Assembly: GCA_000181795.3 (NCBI GenBank)
Contig: CM012953.1
Span: forward strand, 18,954,851 to 19,018,850
From: Trichinella spiralis
Taxonomy: Eukaryota; Nematoda; Enoplea; Trichinellida; Trichinellidae
DNA length: 64,000 nucleotides
Direction of reading: 5' to 3'
The notes beneath the pieces were generated by a model. It searched no databases. It saw only the letters and a list, made by a program, of their open reading frames with translations, and had not been told where the DNA came from. Positions 36,370 through 50,153 of the stretch are shown here, piece by piece. The translations under genes were made by a program, and so were the position numbers. The first letter of the stretch is position 1; the number at the start of each line of letters is the position of its first letter.

Positions 36370-36760
36370 TTTCAAATATCGTTTCGAGGCAGGTGGCGTT
36401 TTGTCGACGAAGCCATTAATATTTGTTCAAGCTTAAATGGACATGTCAATCCAATCTGACGTAGTGTGACTGTTTTTCAGCTAACCCAAAGCAGTTTCTT
36501 TGATTGCTTTTTACGCTGAACTGAATTATGCCTCATTCATCAAGAGCATCATCAATTATTTCTTGCCTCCTTTCAGTCTAAGATCCTAAGCAGAGCACAT
36601 CTACCTACGTAATAAACATAAACATTTGCTTGCAAAGTGCGTTGACCTGTTTTAATTTCCGCTGATGCTAGATGATTCAGTGATGGTCTGGAAGATGCGC
36701 TTTTCGCTAGAACCAATTTACTCACTAGTTGACAGATGACCAATTACTATTAATGTGACT
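36370..36760 (+). promoter_or_regulatory. putative internal promoter of PLC-epsilon
   Basis: G+C and sequence complexity rise here against the flanks. GACCAAT, a CCAAT box, is at 36738-36744, about 270 nt before the acceptor TTTCAG at 37010-37015; the ATG follows at 37030. A start 14 nt past an acceptor is typical of trans-spliced nematode messages. No coding frame is evident inside the island. Confidence 0.35.
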
Positions 36761-37015
36761 GTTTCTTTTTTGATTACTCGTTTCATATAATGATGACGTG
36801 ATGTTTTATTTTTTCTTTATCCGATATCTAAAAATAATTTTGAATGTAATTTCCTCTATTTTTGTTTTCGTTGTATAATATACAGGATGAGCTTGTTCTA
36901 TTTATTATTGCATGGAAAATATAATATTCATGCAGTAAAATGATATTTTAAAAAATATTTCGATTTTGAAATTCTACTTTTTAAATAATTCATATTAAAA
37001 TTTTACTAATTTCAG

Positions 37016-40000
37016 ACAGAAGTCAAGAAATGTTTTCCGATCACGTTGGATTGAATATGTTTTTCAACGAATCACCAAACGATTTTTTAAAAGAATCTGC
37101 AACATTGTACAGTATGGAATTAGAAAGACTACAGTCCGTTTTTTATTTTCCAGAGGAAGTAGCATTTCAACTAAGCTCTGTTGAATACGATCTTATTTAT
37201 TCCATCCTACCAATGGACTACGTTACTTATGTGATTTGTGACTTGAATCAAGTACGACTGAGCATGAATCCATCCCAAGTGCGACTGTTGATTAAACGCT
37301 TTGCTGAAGTAAGAAATTTTCAATTTAGATACTTTGATTTAAAAAAGTGAAAAAGAAAATTTTATTTACTAATCTCAGGTTAGTTCATGGGTAACTCATC
37401 TCATCATAAGCCAACCAACGCATGACGATCGTCGCAACATGTTATGCTTCATCTTAAGATCTGCAGAAACATGTTGGAATATCGGCAATTTTAACGGGGC
37501 TACAGAAATTTTATATGGACTTACGTAAGTTTGTTTTGATTTAAATAAAATTTCGATATTTATTTTATAAAAGCATCTGCTTAGTTTGAAATGATAAAAT
37601 AGATTAAAAATTGTCCTTATTTAAATTATCCTAAAAATCTCTTATGCATCTTATTATAATTTTTGTATTTCAATTAAAAACAGTAAAAAGCAAAAAATAC
37701 TAACCAATAATTACTCATAAATTACTGATTATGGTAAAAAGAAATTACAGTGCAAACAACGTTAGCTTAAATTAAAAATTTTTTAATTACTTTTCTATTA
37801 AGATTTTTAAACAACGCTTTTGATTTAATTTTCATTTTTGGCAGCATCACACGCATGTTCTATTGTTCTACTTTTTCTTTTTGCTATGCATCCAAATTTT
37901 ACGATTTAAGCTTTTTTCAGTTAAGTTCTTTATAATCACTATGTGTGAACTTATGCATATGAAAATTTTTCGAGCACTTATTGAATTTTATTTATCTTGC
38001 ATAATTCATTTTTGTATAATGTAATTAATTAAATTTAATTTAATGCTACTGAATTTTTATAAGCATATTGGTTGTCATTGATTATGTTATGTTTATTCAT
38101 TATAACTTTTATGTTATGCTTTTTTATGTTCATGTTCATTTATTCACTGTTCAAATAGCTGACCCTGACAGAAAGCAATATCTCTTTCCAATCTTAATAA
38201 TCTAAGAATAATTTAAGAATAAAAATAAATCTTTTTTTACAATTTAATGGTGAAGTGCATTTTTTGCTTTCTTTAGCCCTTTCACGCTCAAATTTTTTCA
38301 GACAATGCGATTATTATTTTTTGTGCTTTATATCGTCAAAATACGTCAAAACTTTGTCTAGTACGTATAGATCATATGTTACGTTTGAAGTCGCAAGACC
38401 AATTTTTTTGCTGTTTTTTTTAATGTTGCTTAGAATCATCATTGGGCATTTATGGTAAAAATAGATTTATTTGATATAAAAAGATAATTATTCATTTTTG
38501 ACATGAATACATTAGTTCAACCTTTAAAATGAGTCATGGGGCTTTTTTGCCATGTTTAATGAATTATGAAATTTGAGAGAGTAGCTGTGTTGTGAAGTAC
38601 TTGCAGAAGTATTCTATTAGCCGGAGAACTGGTGGTACTTCCATATCTGATTCTAAAAGGTTTTATGGTATAACACCAATGCAAGATAATAGTAGTAATT
38701 ATTTACCAGTGAAAGCTGCTGTTTCCGGCTTGAAGGATCGTCGACTCTAAATATAAGGTTTTTTTAACATGGATGGAAGCATCACCTTTATCACTTTCTT
38801 CTTCAGAATTACCTGAATCCTCAGACACCTGGGATAAACGGTCGAATTCATCGTCAGAATCTGTATCTGGCTCAGATACATCAGGATCTGGTAGAACTAC
38901 AATTTGTCTGACAGTTCGTCCAGATTTTGTTTGCCGAAAGACGGTGTCAAAGTCAATGTCCAATCGTTCAAGCGTAGTTTATTCACAAGGAAAAAATCAA
39001 CAGAGCACTTAGAACAATTTTCTGTCTACTGAGTGAGATCTGCTTTAAGCTCCTTTATTTATAGTTGGTTCAGGTTCCGTCATTTGCATCTAAGCTATCA
39101 CTGTTTTTCAACTGTTACTGCTTTTGCCTGTTGTATTGAGCATTCCATACAGTCAACTGCTAGTGCAGTTGTTGAGTGCTTATTCATTAGGGTGGCTGTT
39201 CACCAGGCATACGTATGTATCTGTTTGATTTATCGGCACCGCAGAGCGATGTGTTATATGATACATAGGCTAAGGAAGTGTTGTTTATTGCGATATGACA
39301 CTGATTTTGTAAATTAGATTTACATATAACCAAAAAAAGTTCCCAACAAATCGTATAAAACTATAATTTTGAAGAAATTTAATATTTTTATAAAACCGTA
39401 ATTTTACCATAAACGCTCAGTGTTGCTTGTGAGCAACAACCCTTTTTACGCATTTTGCTCGTTTGCTACACAATTAATAATTAAAATCTTTTTGCATTTT
39501 GATAGTGCGTGTCCATTTCAGTTATGAAAAAATTCCCATCTTCCAGCGATTCTCTAGCTGTGAGATACATAAGTTGAAATAAAGTACAAATTTAAATATT
39601 GAACTCCCAATACATTTTCCCGCGTATATTCATCAGTTATGACTGATTTTCTTCGTTCTAAATTTAATTCCACAATAGAAGCATAGTGCTAAGTAACCAC
39701 GCCGTTAATAATAGCAAAATTGCAGAAATGATTATTTTATGCGCATAAAAAGATACGTTGCTCTCAAGCAACCATGAACGTGAAACGGAATTGTTCTATT
39801 TTTCCGCTTTACTGTTTTCTGTTTGTTGTGTTGTGAATGTAGAATTTTTTAGCATTATAACGTTTTTAACTCTGCAAAACGATTTATTTATCAAATTTTT
39901 AGTTTTTGAATTGTTTTGTTGTTGTTGTTGCAGTGATTTTATGTTCTGCCATTTATTATTATTGCATTTATGGATCATTTTATTTTGTCATTTTTATACG

Positions 40001-43000
40001 TCATCCGTTTTAATTATTTTGCATCAAGCACATTTATTTAAAGTTTAAAATTAACTGCTCTACGATTATTAATATGCATCATTTACAACTAAATGTATAT
40101 AGTTGTATAAAACGATTTTCCAGCACGCGAAACTGATGAACCAGCTTGTAGTAGCTCCTGCAAATCGTAGCTTCTACTTTGAAATTTACAAATTAATTTT
40201 AATAATAAAAAATAATTTACTGTATTATTTATAAATGCATATGTAAAATAACGTAATCTTTTAAAATGATTGAAGTGAAGTTGATAATTTTTAATTATTT
40301 AATGAATATTTATTATTGCTTTTTGGATAATTTTGCATGCGAATGTTTATGATAAATTATACAGGATATAATTTTATTTATTAAAAATGAATTATTATTA
40401 AGCAGTAAGATATTAATTTTACTTATTAATTTACTTAGTGCCATTTGTATTCGAATACAAATTATAAATATCAATCTTATAATAAATGTTGTTGTTGATA
40501 AAATTATTTCAAATCAAGACAAGCAATTAAGTTTGGTTGTTGCATAGCTTTTCTCTATGTTTATTTGCATGTTGCATTTTGCACGCATGTGATTAAAATG
40601 ATATTTTTTAGTTCAGAAAAATTACAGCCATTTTGGTTATCGCTGTCCGCTGAGAACAAACAAAAATTTGTGAATTTAACTGAAATACTGCTTTCACATG
40701 AACCTTCCAGTCAGCTTCGCAAAGCATCTCAAAGAGCTCTTCGCCGTCCTGAATTTCGCCCAATACCTTTTTTTGGTACATTTCTGAAAGATTTATATAC
40801 AGTTTTTCAAGTGGTTCCATCCCTGGTTCCGGCATGCAACGACGAGTGTTCTCAGGTGACTATTTCATATTATTTAATATTGTTTGTGCAAAGTTTTAGC
40901 GTAAAGCTACCTAATTCAACATTGTTACGAAGTTATCAATAAGTCATATAAATAGGGCATTTCATTCAGCATATTCAACAATAAAATCGAAACAGAATTA
41001 TCAAATAAGCTACACAAATGCAGGTGCTATATCTCTCAACTTTCATTATCATCATCATCAGCTTTCATCAAAATTAAATAATATTAATTTTAATAAATTT
41101 AAATTATATGAAACTGAGCAACATTTAAATTCTTTTGCTTTTTTAAAAAATACATTGGGTAAAAATATAATGAAAAATTTTTAAGTAATAATTTTGCCTT
41201 ATTTTATTACAGTGTATTGATTATGTTGTTTTCTAAAGATAGAGGATAAGTGAATATTCCAAAAAGTGTTGAAGCATTACTGAAATTGCCATAAATGTCA
41301 TGTATTTTTTCGGTTGTCGATATTTTACCCATATTAGTGCATTTCAATTAGGTGCAGCATATCTATGTTACGTTATTTATTTAAAATGTTTCAAATGCCT
41401 TTTCATTGTGCTTTTGTGAAATTGCATTTGTTTACTTTTATGATAAATCCATCGGTGAACAAACAGTGAGCAGTTATTGAAATTTCATATTCGTTGCTTA
41501 TCAAATTTTTATCTATATTGAAATAAATTTGTTCAAATAATTGTTATTTATAAAATTAATACATATCCGGCAGCAAAGTAACGTTTGTAAGTTTTCAAAT
41601 TTAAATATTTAAATTATAGAATAAAATGAGTTTAATTTTTTCTCTTATTAAAACTTCAGTGCATAATTTGATTGAAACGGCAAACTTGTTTAGTTTTTAT
41701 ATTTTTGAAACAAAACAATGAATTGTTATTATTATTATCGTCACTTCTGAAGCAATTCTTGCTCGTTGTTTACTCTTGCTTTTTCAATTAAAAAAATACA
41801 AGATGATGCTGAAAATTGTATCGAGCTTCAATGCACATCATTTTTTACGTACTTTGATGATTTTACTTTTTTTCTTTAATATCTTGGCTTTTTATCGTGC
41901 TTAAATTTTCTATTATCTCTGAATACTCACATAGTGTTGTTGTTGTTATCTTTGTGAAGTTTGATAAAAGATCTTCAAGTGCAATTCTAATTGCTGAAAT
42001 CTGCCGAAGAATTTTTTTTTCTTTTGTTTAAAATTCATAAAATTACATAACTGAGAATGCGTTATAGAGGCATCAGGATAAAAATTTAAAGTTGTCAAGT
42101 GTAAAATATAGATATATAATTTTTTTCCCTTTGCTTGTAATGACTTGTTGTTGCTTGAAATTTGCATCAGTTTTTGTCAACCAATTGTGAGTTTTTCAGT
42201 AAATAATGAATTAACCAAAAGCTATTTTCGACATTATTGACACTTGTTTGCAGTGTAATTTTTAAATTTTACATATGAAAGTGGCTTTTACTACATTTTA
42301 TTGTAAGTTAATGCATGAAATGCTTTTTAATACTTTATACAACAGGCATATTTGTTTTGAAAGATGCTTTTTAATTTCTTTTACCTAAAATGGAAATAAC
42401 ATATTATCATATTTAATTTTAGTGTTTTTGTAATTAATTAGATAAGTTGATTGGAATATGCACCGTCTCAGGATTATATATATGCATGCTAGCACGTTTT
42501 ACATGAAGTAACTTTTGTTTTAAATTTAAAAAGTTTATCAGAATGGAAGAAGAAGAATAACTTTGCATGCAAGTTAAATTATATATTATGAAAATATTGA
42601 GTTATTTCATTTTGATTTGTGCATCCGAAATCTGATCGCTTATTCCTGTTAATCAATCAGGCAAACCGATGTAGTCGATCAATTTCAAATGTCATGTATT
42701 TGTCATTTAACCTTATTCGATTATCGGCTACTTATCTTTTCAAAACTACTCCCTCCCTATTTCTTATTTACCAGTCTGTTTCTGCAAAGTTGCTATTTTC
42801 TAGCATGTACTGCCCAACTGAAGGGTTTAATGCTCACAAATAGCAAGCAAGTTATACATAAACATAAACATATATATATATATATAATGAAACGTTTTTC
42901 AAAAAGATTAGATAAATAATGCGTGGTTTATTCAGAAGCTTTGCCTGAGACTAAATTTCTATTGATATTTTTTAATTTTGAAAAAATCTGAGGAAATGGA

Positions 43001-44247
43001 CGTGTAAGAAGTGATCAATTTTGATTGATTTTATTGTTAGTTCAAGGAGCAAAGGGTTGAATTTCATTTAGGAATTCATTGGTTCTGATCGGCAACTTTT
43101 TCCTTCTACCACTTGTTGGCAATCAATAATAATAGAATAGAACATTTGATCATCTCTACATGCTACGTTTTAAATTCTACGCTTATCTGCCAGCACAAAC
43201 ACGCACACAGTAATGCTTACAGACATACATATGTTTGTCATGTAATATGTAAGAACGTAAGAAAATTTACCAATTCGTATAACTGCAGTATTGAAATTTT
43301 ATGTTAACTTTCAAATAAAATTAATAATGGAAATTTTTTTCAAAGTTAAGACGCAACATTTATTATACGGATCATTTGTTACATTTTCTTGTGTGAGACT
43401 TGTTATTATAATGAATTTTTAAAATCACCTTCATATCAGTTATTCGCTCCATTTATTCATTCATTTACCTGTTATTTAAATTAACGTTAAAATTTTAACG
43501 TTAAGCATTTCTGTTGTTGTTTGTTAATTATTCCATTTTTGACACATTGCTGAAAGGTTTTTTATATTTTTAGTCTTCTTTTTACTCATTGATAGCTAGC
43601 AAGCAACAAGTAGTAATGAGAATGAAAAGTAAAAATCTGAACATTTTTCGGAACAGAGGTATTAATTTCAGTGATCGACAATAGAATCTTATATATCCGA
43701 GATGTGAATTTGATAGAGTTGAAATTCATTTTCAGAATTAATAATTTTCAGTTTAATTTCAAATTTCAAAATAGACATTTGTTTTTGTATGTGTGTTAAG
43801 CTTTTGCAGTGTGTTATTTTGCTGCATTTTCGAAAATGGCGTAGGAGTATGTAGCATGTGGTTTTCATTCTTTTTTTAGTTTTCACCAGTGCATGCTTTC
43901 TTTATTATTTGATAATAATGAAGTTTAATGAATTGCTATTGTGCTATGTAGAGTCATTAGCTTGTTGAAGTGAAAATTAAAGTTGAAGATGTTTTGAAAA
44001 AGTGGAAAAATGATCATCTACAATAGATGAGATGTGTTTATGTTGTTTTTGTGATTTAGATCTCTGCTGAAAAGAGAAACAAAGAAACATCAACCGTGCC
44101 GGATAGTCTTTTCACTGATCACATTGGTGTGACGGCGTTCCTCAATTCAGAAAAGATTGAACTGATTGAAACGGTACTCGACAATTTGGAAACGTTTCAC
44201 AATCATTGCAGAAATCGTCAAGTCAGTAGTACAGCAAGCGTCGACAA
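37016..44247 (+). other. PLCE1: PLC-epsilon RasGEF (CDC25) domain exons
   Basis: Four exons separated by introns of 70 nt, 3.1 kb and 3.2 kb. [53 protein letters not shown] and [17 protein letters not shown] match the CDC25 fold of human PLCE1 closely. Known PLC-epsilon CDC25 domains act on Rap1 and Ras. Confidence 0.92.
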
Positions 44248-44410
44248 GTAAGCCATTATACAGCCAAGTACTGTGCTCTTTTATACAGCGCTGCTTATCA
44301 ATGTGTTTTGTCTAGTCGCCTGGTTATATTGATTGCTTTTCACTTGTTTAGCTTAACACTTTAACGAGATGCACTCAAATTCAGATTCAAATTCTCTCTC
44401 TCTCACTCTC

Positions 44411-44442
<32 letters not shown>

Positions 44443-47400
44443 AGTTTAGGTTATTTTTTTCACTGACTACTAACAGCAACTGATTAATTAACTTCTAAAA
44501 TATTGTTATCATTTTCTGTTGTATTGTTTTTTCTTACATGTACGTTTAATCAAAATTATACTGCATGAATCATCATCATAAACGCTAACAACGATGATGC
44601 ATGAGCATGTTTTGCACAGCAGCTTGAGAAGAGGAAAGAATAGTATAAAAATAAAGCGCTTGTTGTGAAAGTTTAATCACTGCTAGCAGCGTTCGAATTT
44701 TTTTTTGCATTTTATTTTTGAGTAGGTGGAGAAGTGTTCGCTTTAGTTTTGCTTTTCTGTGTGAAATTTACATTTTTTAAATATTATTTTCAAGATCCGA
44801 CGAACACGGCCAAACAACACCGGTGATAACGGAAATTATCCAACCGCTGCTGACGAGCTGCATGCCCACGTTAGCGTTGGTGCCGCTTCGTAACGTCGAT
44901 GTGGATCTGATACAAAGACTTCAACACGGTTGCAGTGTTATTCATTATGACATCGAGACAGGTCGATCAGTTTTTTGTCAGCTTCGTCTAGACACCAGCT
45001 GCTCGTATATCCGATGGCAAAAGCATAATTTTGCCAGCTGGTTGACCGGCTCCGTTGGCAAGATTGGTTCAACAAGCGCAACACGTATAGCAGTTGACCA
45101 AGGAGTGAACGCTTTGCTGCCATCTTCGCCAAATTTGAATGTCACCTGTTCAGAACTGCGTCGAGCTGTGTCACCAGAAAGTGTGGCTGTTTCAGCACCG
45201 TCAAATGAAGAATCCCCTCGAAGTTCGAAGCGTTTGAAACTTCTGTCCGGTGAACTTGGCTACAAATCAGCCGAAGAAGGATTAGTTTTGCTCAGCTACG
45301 TCAAAGAAGTGGAATTGTGCAATGGCAACACCGACATCAGCATCAGCTCCATTTACAAACGCCACTGTATGGAAGAGACTGGCGTGGCAATCAAGTGTTG
45401 GTCACTTGTTTATGGCAACACACTGTCCGAAAATTATGCCATCTATTTCATCGCGCCAGAAATGATTGCCAGCACCTGGACCGACGGTCTCAAGCAAATT
45501 GTGGTCCAGTACAAGCGTCAATCGAGCCACAGTGACAAGCGACTGTTTTGGCTCAAGAAACTCTACTTGGACTTGCTCAGCGATGAGCAGCAAATATCAG
45601 TTGCACCGAATCCAAGTTTAGCTTTACAAGCATTCGGCGGAAGACCTTTGTGGACTGATCACGTGGCGCCATTTCAGCCTTCTACTGACAATTCAACACC
45701 GACATCCAAAAAGGCCAAATCCGTACGTTATTCAAGTCAATTCCCGACCAAAACACTGAAGGTAAGGGTACACACAAATTTGCTCCACCCTTAATTGATA
45801 TCATTCAATATCGTAAGAGGTTGTTCTGCATGCATTTGTTGTTTTTGTCAACATTTTGGTGTTTAAATTTTCGATTTCAAATTTATTATCACTGGACTTA
45901 ATTCTGGTCGGAAGAATCAAATTATTGCTTTTTAAAAGCACACAATTCAGCTGTTGTTTCTCTCAACTCTCAACAGCAACTGTGGAACTTTTTTTCTAAA
46001 TTTATTCTTCATTTCTAAATGCAAAACTTGTAAAAAAATTGGACACTTTATTATAAAACAGCTTAAATTGGCGTTTATTGAATTCACCTCTATTTTTAAG
46101 TTCTTTTTTTCCCAACAAGCTCTTTACAATTCATTAGATTTTAGTGTAGCGATTTTATGTGCCTACAAATTCCTCAAGATTACGCGATTTAAAATTGGAA
46201 AATTTTACTGACCAAGCTTGGTTGTGTAATTGAAGAATATTTTTATTTTCATTCAGATTACAATTTTTCAAGAAAAGAAACACATTTTAAAATGTCATCC
46301 TTGTTACTACTTACACACACTGCTAGTTTTTTCGGACGAGATTATCAAATTTATTTTTAAAGAAATATATTTTATTCATTTATTCATATCATCTTATGTT
46401 TTTTCATATTTTAGAAATTAATATTTTATCAGAAAGAAAATTGATATTTTTTTTCATTGCAAACATTTGAAAATATAATTCATGCGAATACTGTGGAGAA
46501 AAAACTTAAACAAGACGATGCAAGAAATGTTGAACTTTTCATTTTTTATTAATAAATGCCAGAAATTGAATGCAGTCATTCATGCTAAATTGTAGAATTG
46601 AAAATTTTTTCTGTTGCAATAGGCAAGTATGAAAATCAACATTACTCTAAGTAAATATTTACATAAGCTGATTTTTTAAAATAAAATTATTCATTCTTTT
46701 AGACATTATTTTGATATCAGTTGTTTTTTTGTGAATCTTTGTCAAATGTGCTAATGGCGAGGGTACTAATTTGGTATCGAAATTCACAAATTGTTGATGT
46801 AGTTTAAAATGAATTATCAAACTTGTTAAATTGAAATTCCACTTTAAATTAAATTAAATCAAATCAAATGCGTGCTCTCAAATGGAATACTATTCTATAA
46901 CGTTATAAATTTATAGATGAAGAACAATTTTTTCTGACCAATTATTTTATTATAAATAAGTTTGCATTTTATTTCAACTGTTTTAACATTTATGTGATTT
47001 CAAGAATTGAAATTTCTGTTCAAATGTTTTTGATAATGCATTTGCAAACTTACAGCTTCATGAATTTATTCATTGTTTATGAATGTGTTCGTGTTGTTGG
47101 TGGTAAAGTGTGTGAGGTTTCTTTCTTCACTGACTTTATATATTACGTGGTTGGATCTTATTTTCAACTTGATTTCAGAATAGCTTTTCCATTTATCAAG
47201 TAAAAAAGGAATTTTTTGGGACAATGCATATTAATAGTCTTTTTAAATATTACATTAAAATTCAAAGTGAATTAAAAAGAAAATTCTAAATTTCACCAAA
47301 GATGTATTTTACTTCATCATATACTTGGTAATCTATACATATAAATAAAATACTCCATGCATGTTTTTTGGTGTAAAGTAATCAAGCAGTGCTAATTTTT

Positions 47401-50103
47401 TACTGATTTGTACAAATTTTATTTTACACTCAATAAAGATTTATCGTATTTATGCGTAAATTATAGGTAAACACTGAAATGTGAAATTCAATACTAATTG
47501 ACTGCGTGCATGGTTAGAAGTCATACAATTAATTTATTCTAGGTTAATACTGTATTATTTGTCTGCCGTTCAACCATTAAATTATTGAATATCTGCATTA
47601 GCGATAGTGAATGTTCCATTTAAGCATGCATGTTTGGACTTTTTCTTATTGCTAAGCAATTTTGTATAGCTTCAAAAATAAGAAGTTAGATAATAAAAAG
47701 ATAGATGTATTTGAAATTTCTTCAATGTTCGTTTCAGTTTAAACACTGGGAATTTAAAAAATGCCAAACATACTGTGACATTATACATTGCAGTATATGA
47801 TCTTTTTTTCGTTGAACAATGGGGTATACATTTGCCAAACTATGATTCGTTTGCTTTGTTGTAAAGTTTCATTTAAGTGGCAGCGTTTTCTTTATTAAAA
47901 ATACAGTTCTACTTTAACAATATCTTTTTAATGAAATATATTGTTAAAGTGAAAATTTCACAGCACATTCAACAAAATGTAAAACAAAAAAAAGGAAATT
48001 AAAATAAAATAAAATAAAATGTCGTCAAGCAGACATTTTTCATTAACTCAACAAACTGTGTATAAATTTCAATTATCATTCACATTTCGACATTACATTA
48101 AAATAGTATCATTCACAGATCGACATTTGGTAAACAGCAAAGTTGCCATTTGAAAAAATACAATAGAAATGAAAGTGTTTCTTGCTTTTTCTGACAAATG
48201 AAATTTTTCAAATAATTTCAAAGAAATAAATTTTATTTGTGAAATTGATAAAAAGAATTGTTTATAGATCAAAATTTCAATCTACTGTTTAATAGTGCTA
48301 CCTGCACAGATTGCACTGTCCTTTTGGATAATTCAATTCAATTTTAACATTAATGAGAATCAGTCAATTCTACTTGGAAATTAAGGCATCGCTTCTTCAT
48401 TAGATATTAGCTTCACACTAGCCGATCGGCTATGCTAAGTGTTAATATTGACTTCTTACTAACAATGTAAATAAAGCTTGCATACATATATAATATATAT
48501 GCAATGTTTAGCTGTTGAATTTTTTGTAGCATATTTATAGTTTCTATACTTTTTTTGTGTTCATAGTCTGCAATCATAATTACAATTTATTAAGTTATTA
48601 CAGAAAATAAAAAAAAAACAACCACTGCAGCAAGAATGTGTTTGCGTGAGAATGTGCTGCATGCACAAACTAGACGACAAAAATATAGTGCTTTACATTT
48701 GATTGCATTATGTTGTTATATTAATTAAAATAAAGCTATAATATGGATTTTTTATGATATTGTAATTCTATTTTCATTTCAGGCTAATATGTTTGTACGT
48801 TGAAGAATGCCTTTTGCACGCTATGCACTTGTACGCGGCATTTAATTCTCCATTTATTATCAAAGATTAGTTTTGATTATAAAGCTTTATATGCTTCCTC
48901 TTTATAGAATTTCAGCATTATTTTTATTGTATGGCTAACATTTGAAAATTTATATGCTCGTATAATTCATTTTAATGTTAGTATTAATTTTATGCGTGAT
49001 TACAATTACTGTATTCTGTAGAATAATAGTATACTGTATTATTCCATTTAAAATGTTAAAAACAGTATATTTATAATACAAGCAGTGAGAGAGGCAGTTG
49101 ATACAATTAATTCATTATTATGCATTCTTTTGAGTATTATATAATTTCATACGTCAATATAAAGTATGCAGCAATTGAATTTGCAGATTGCAATTTGCTA
49201 TGAGAAAGATGTTTTTTAATTTTATATTATCAACGATTGTATTCAATGAAAAACACTTCAAGGCGGGGTGAAAATTGTATATAATTTTAGAATTGAATTT
49301 GTTCAATCGATTCTTTAAGGCTAATAATGTTCTTCCCATTTACAGTCCAGTTTAGCGTTTTACACGAGATTTTCCCTTTTCGCATCACATGCCTCAATTT
49401 TGCACTTAAATTCAATTTCTGAATTAATCATCAGTATGGCAACATTTTCGATTTTTTAAATTAGTCATCTGAGAAAAATCTGTTATCACATGTTCAGTCA
49501 TTTTATTGAAATTGCGTTAGGACCATTTTTTTGTTAAACAGAAAATGGATGAGCGTAAAATTATTTGATTGAATACAATGGATGAATTTTTGAAATTCGT
49601 GTTATTTTACTAAGCAAACATTCATTCCAGCATGTTGTAAAACTCTCTCCAAATGCTATAGATGGTTGTGTATTTTTTTGGAATTCATGATTATTAGTAT
49701 TAGTATTATTAGCAAGCTTGTATTGTACTGATTGCAACAAGCATTTATGTGCTAAATTCAGAGAAATTTATTTAAAATAAAATTATTAACACATGATAAC
49801 AGTAGTAAAAATATCTCCTAAAATAAATATTTTTCTACGTTACGCATCAGAATTAAATTCAGTGTATCTTTCAACATTAGGCACTGTATGTGAACTTTTT
49901 AAGGTAATTGCTGTATTTTGTTCTGACTTTAGCCTGAATTTATGTACAAAATGATTTTTTGTTTGTTTGTTTAATGGTTAATAACTGAACAGCTAAAATA
50001 AGAAGAAGTGTATATTATTTCAATTATTAGAATTGTGTTATTAATGCCGTTATGTTCATCTGTTATTATTAATACCTTTGTAATTTCATATAACTGTTGT
50101 TAA

Positions 50104-50153
<50 letters not shown>

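Larger units (their letters stand above)
34762..37015 (+). other. interval between FERM and PLC-epsilon coding exons
   Basis: Either an intergenic space or, if donor 34694 is used, most of a 2.3-kb intron. The first 1.6 kb is AT-rich with no recognised content. The part from about 36370 is more complex (see the putative promoter). Confidence 0.6.

Noticed and set aside
34762-37015. A nematode-type operon linking the FERM and PLC genes
   Set aside because: The 2.2-kb gap is far larger than the usual 100-400 nt, and no SL2-type intercistronic element is evident; an independent promoter or a fusion splice explains the layout better.
39796-40048. Opposed hydrophobic and Gln/Asn-rich frames
   Set aside because: Produced by T-rich intron sequence and a short (TTG)n run; no coding features.
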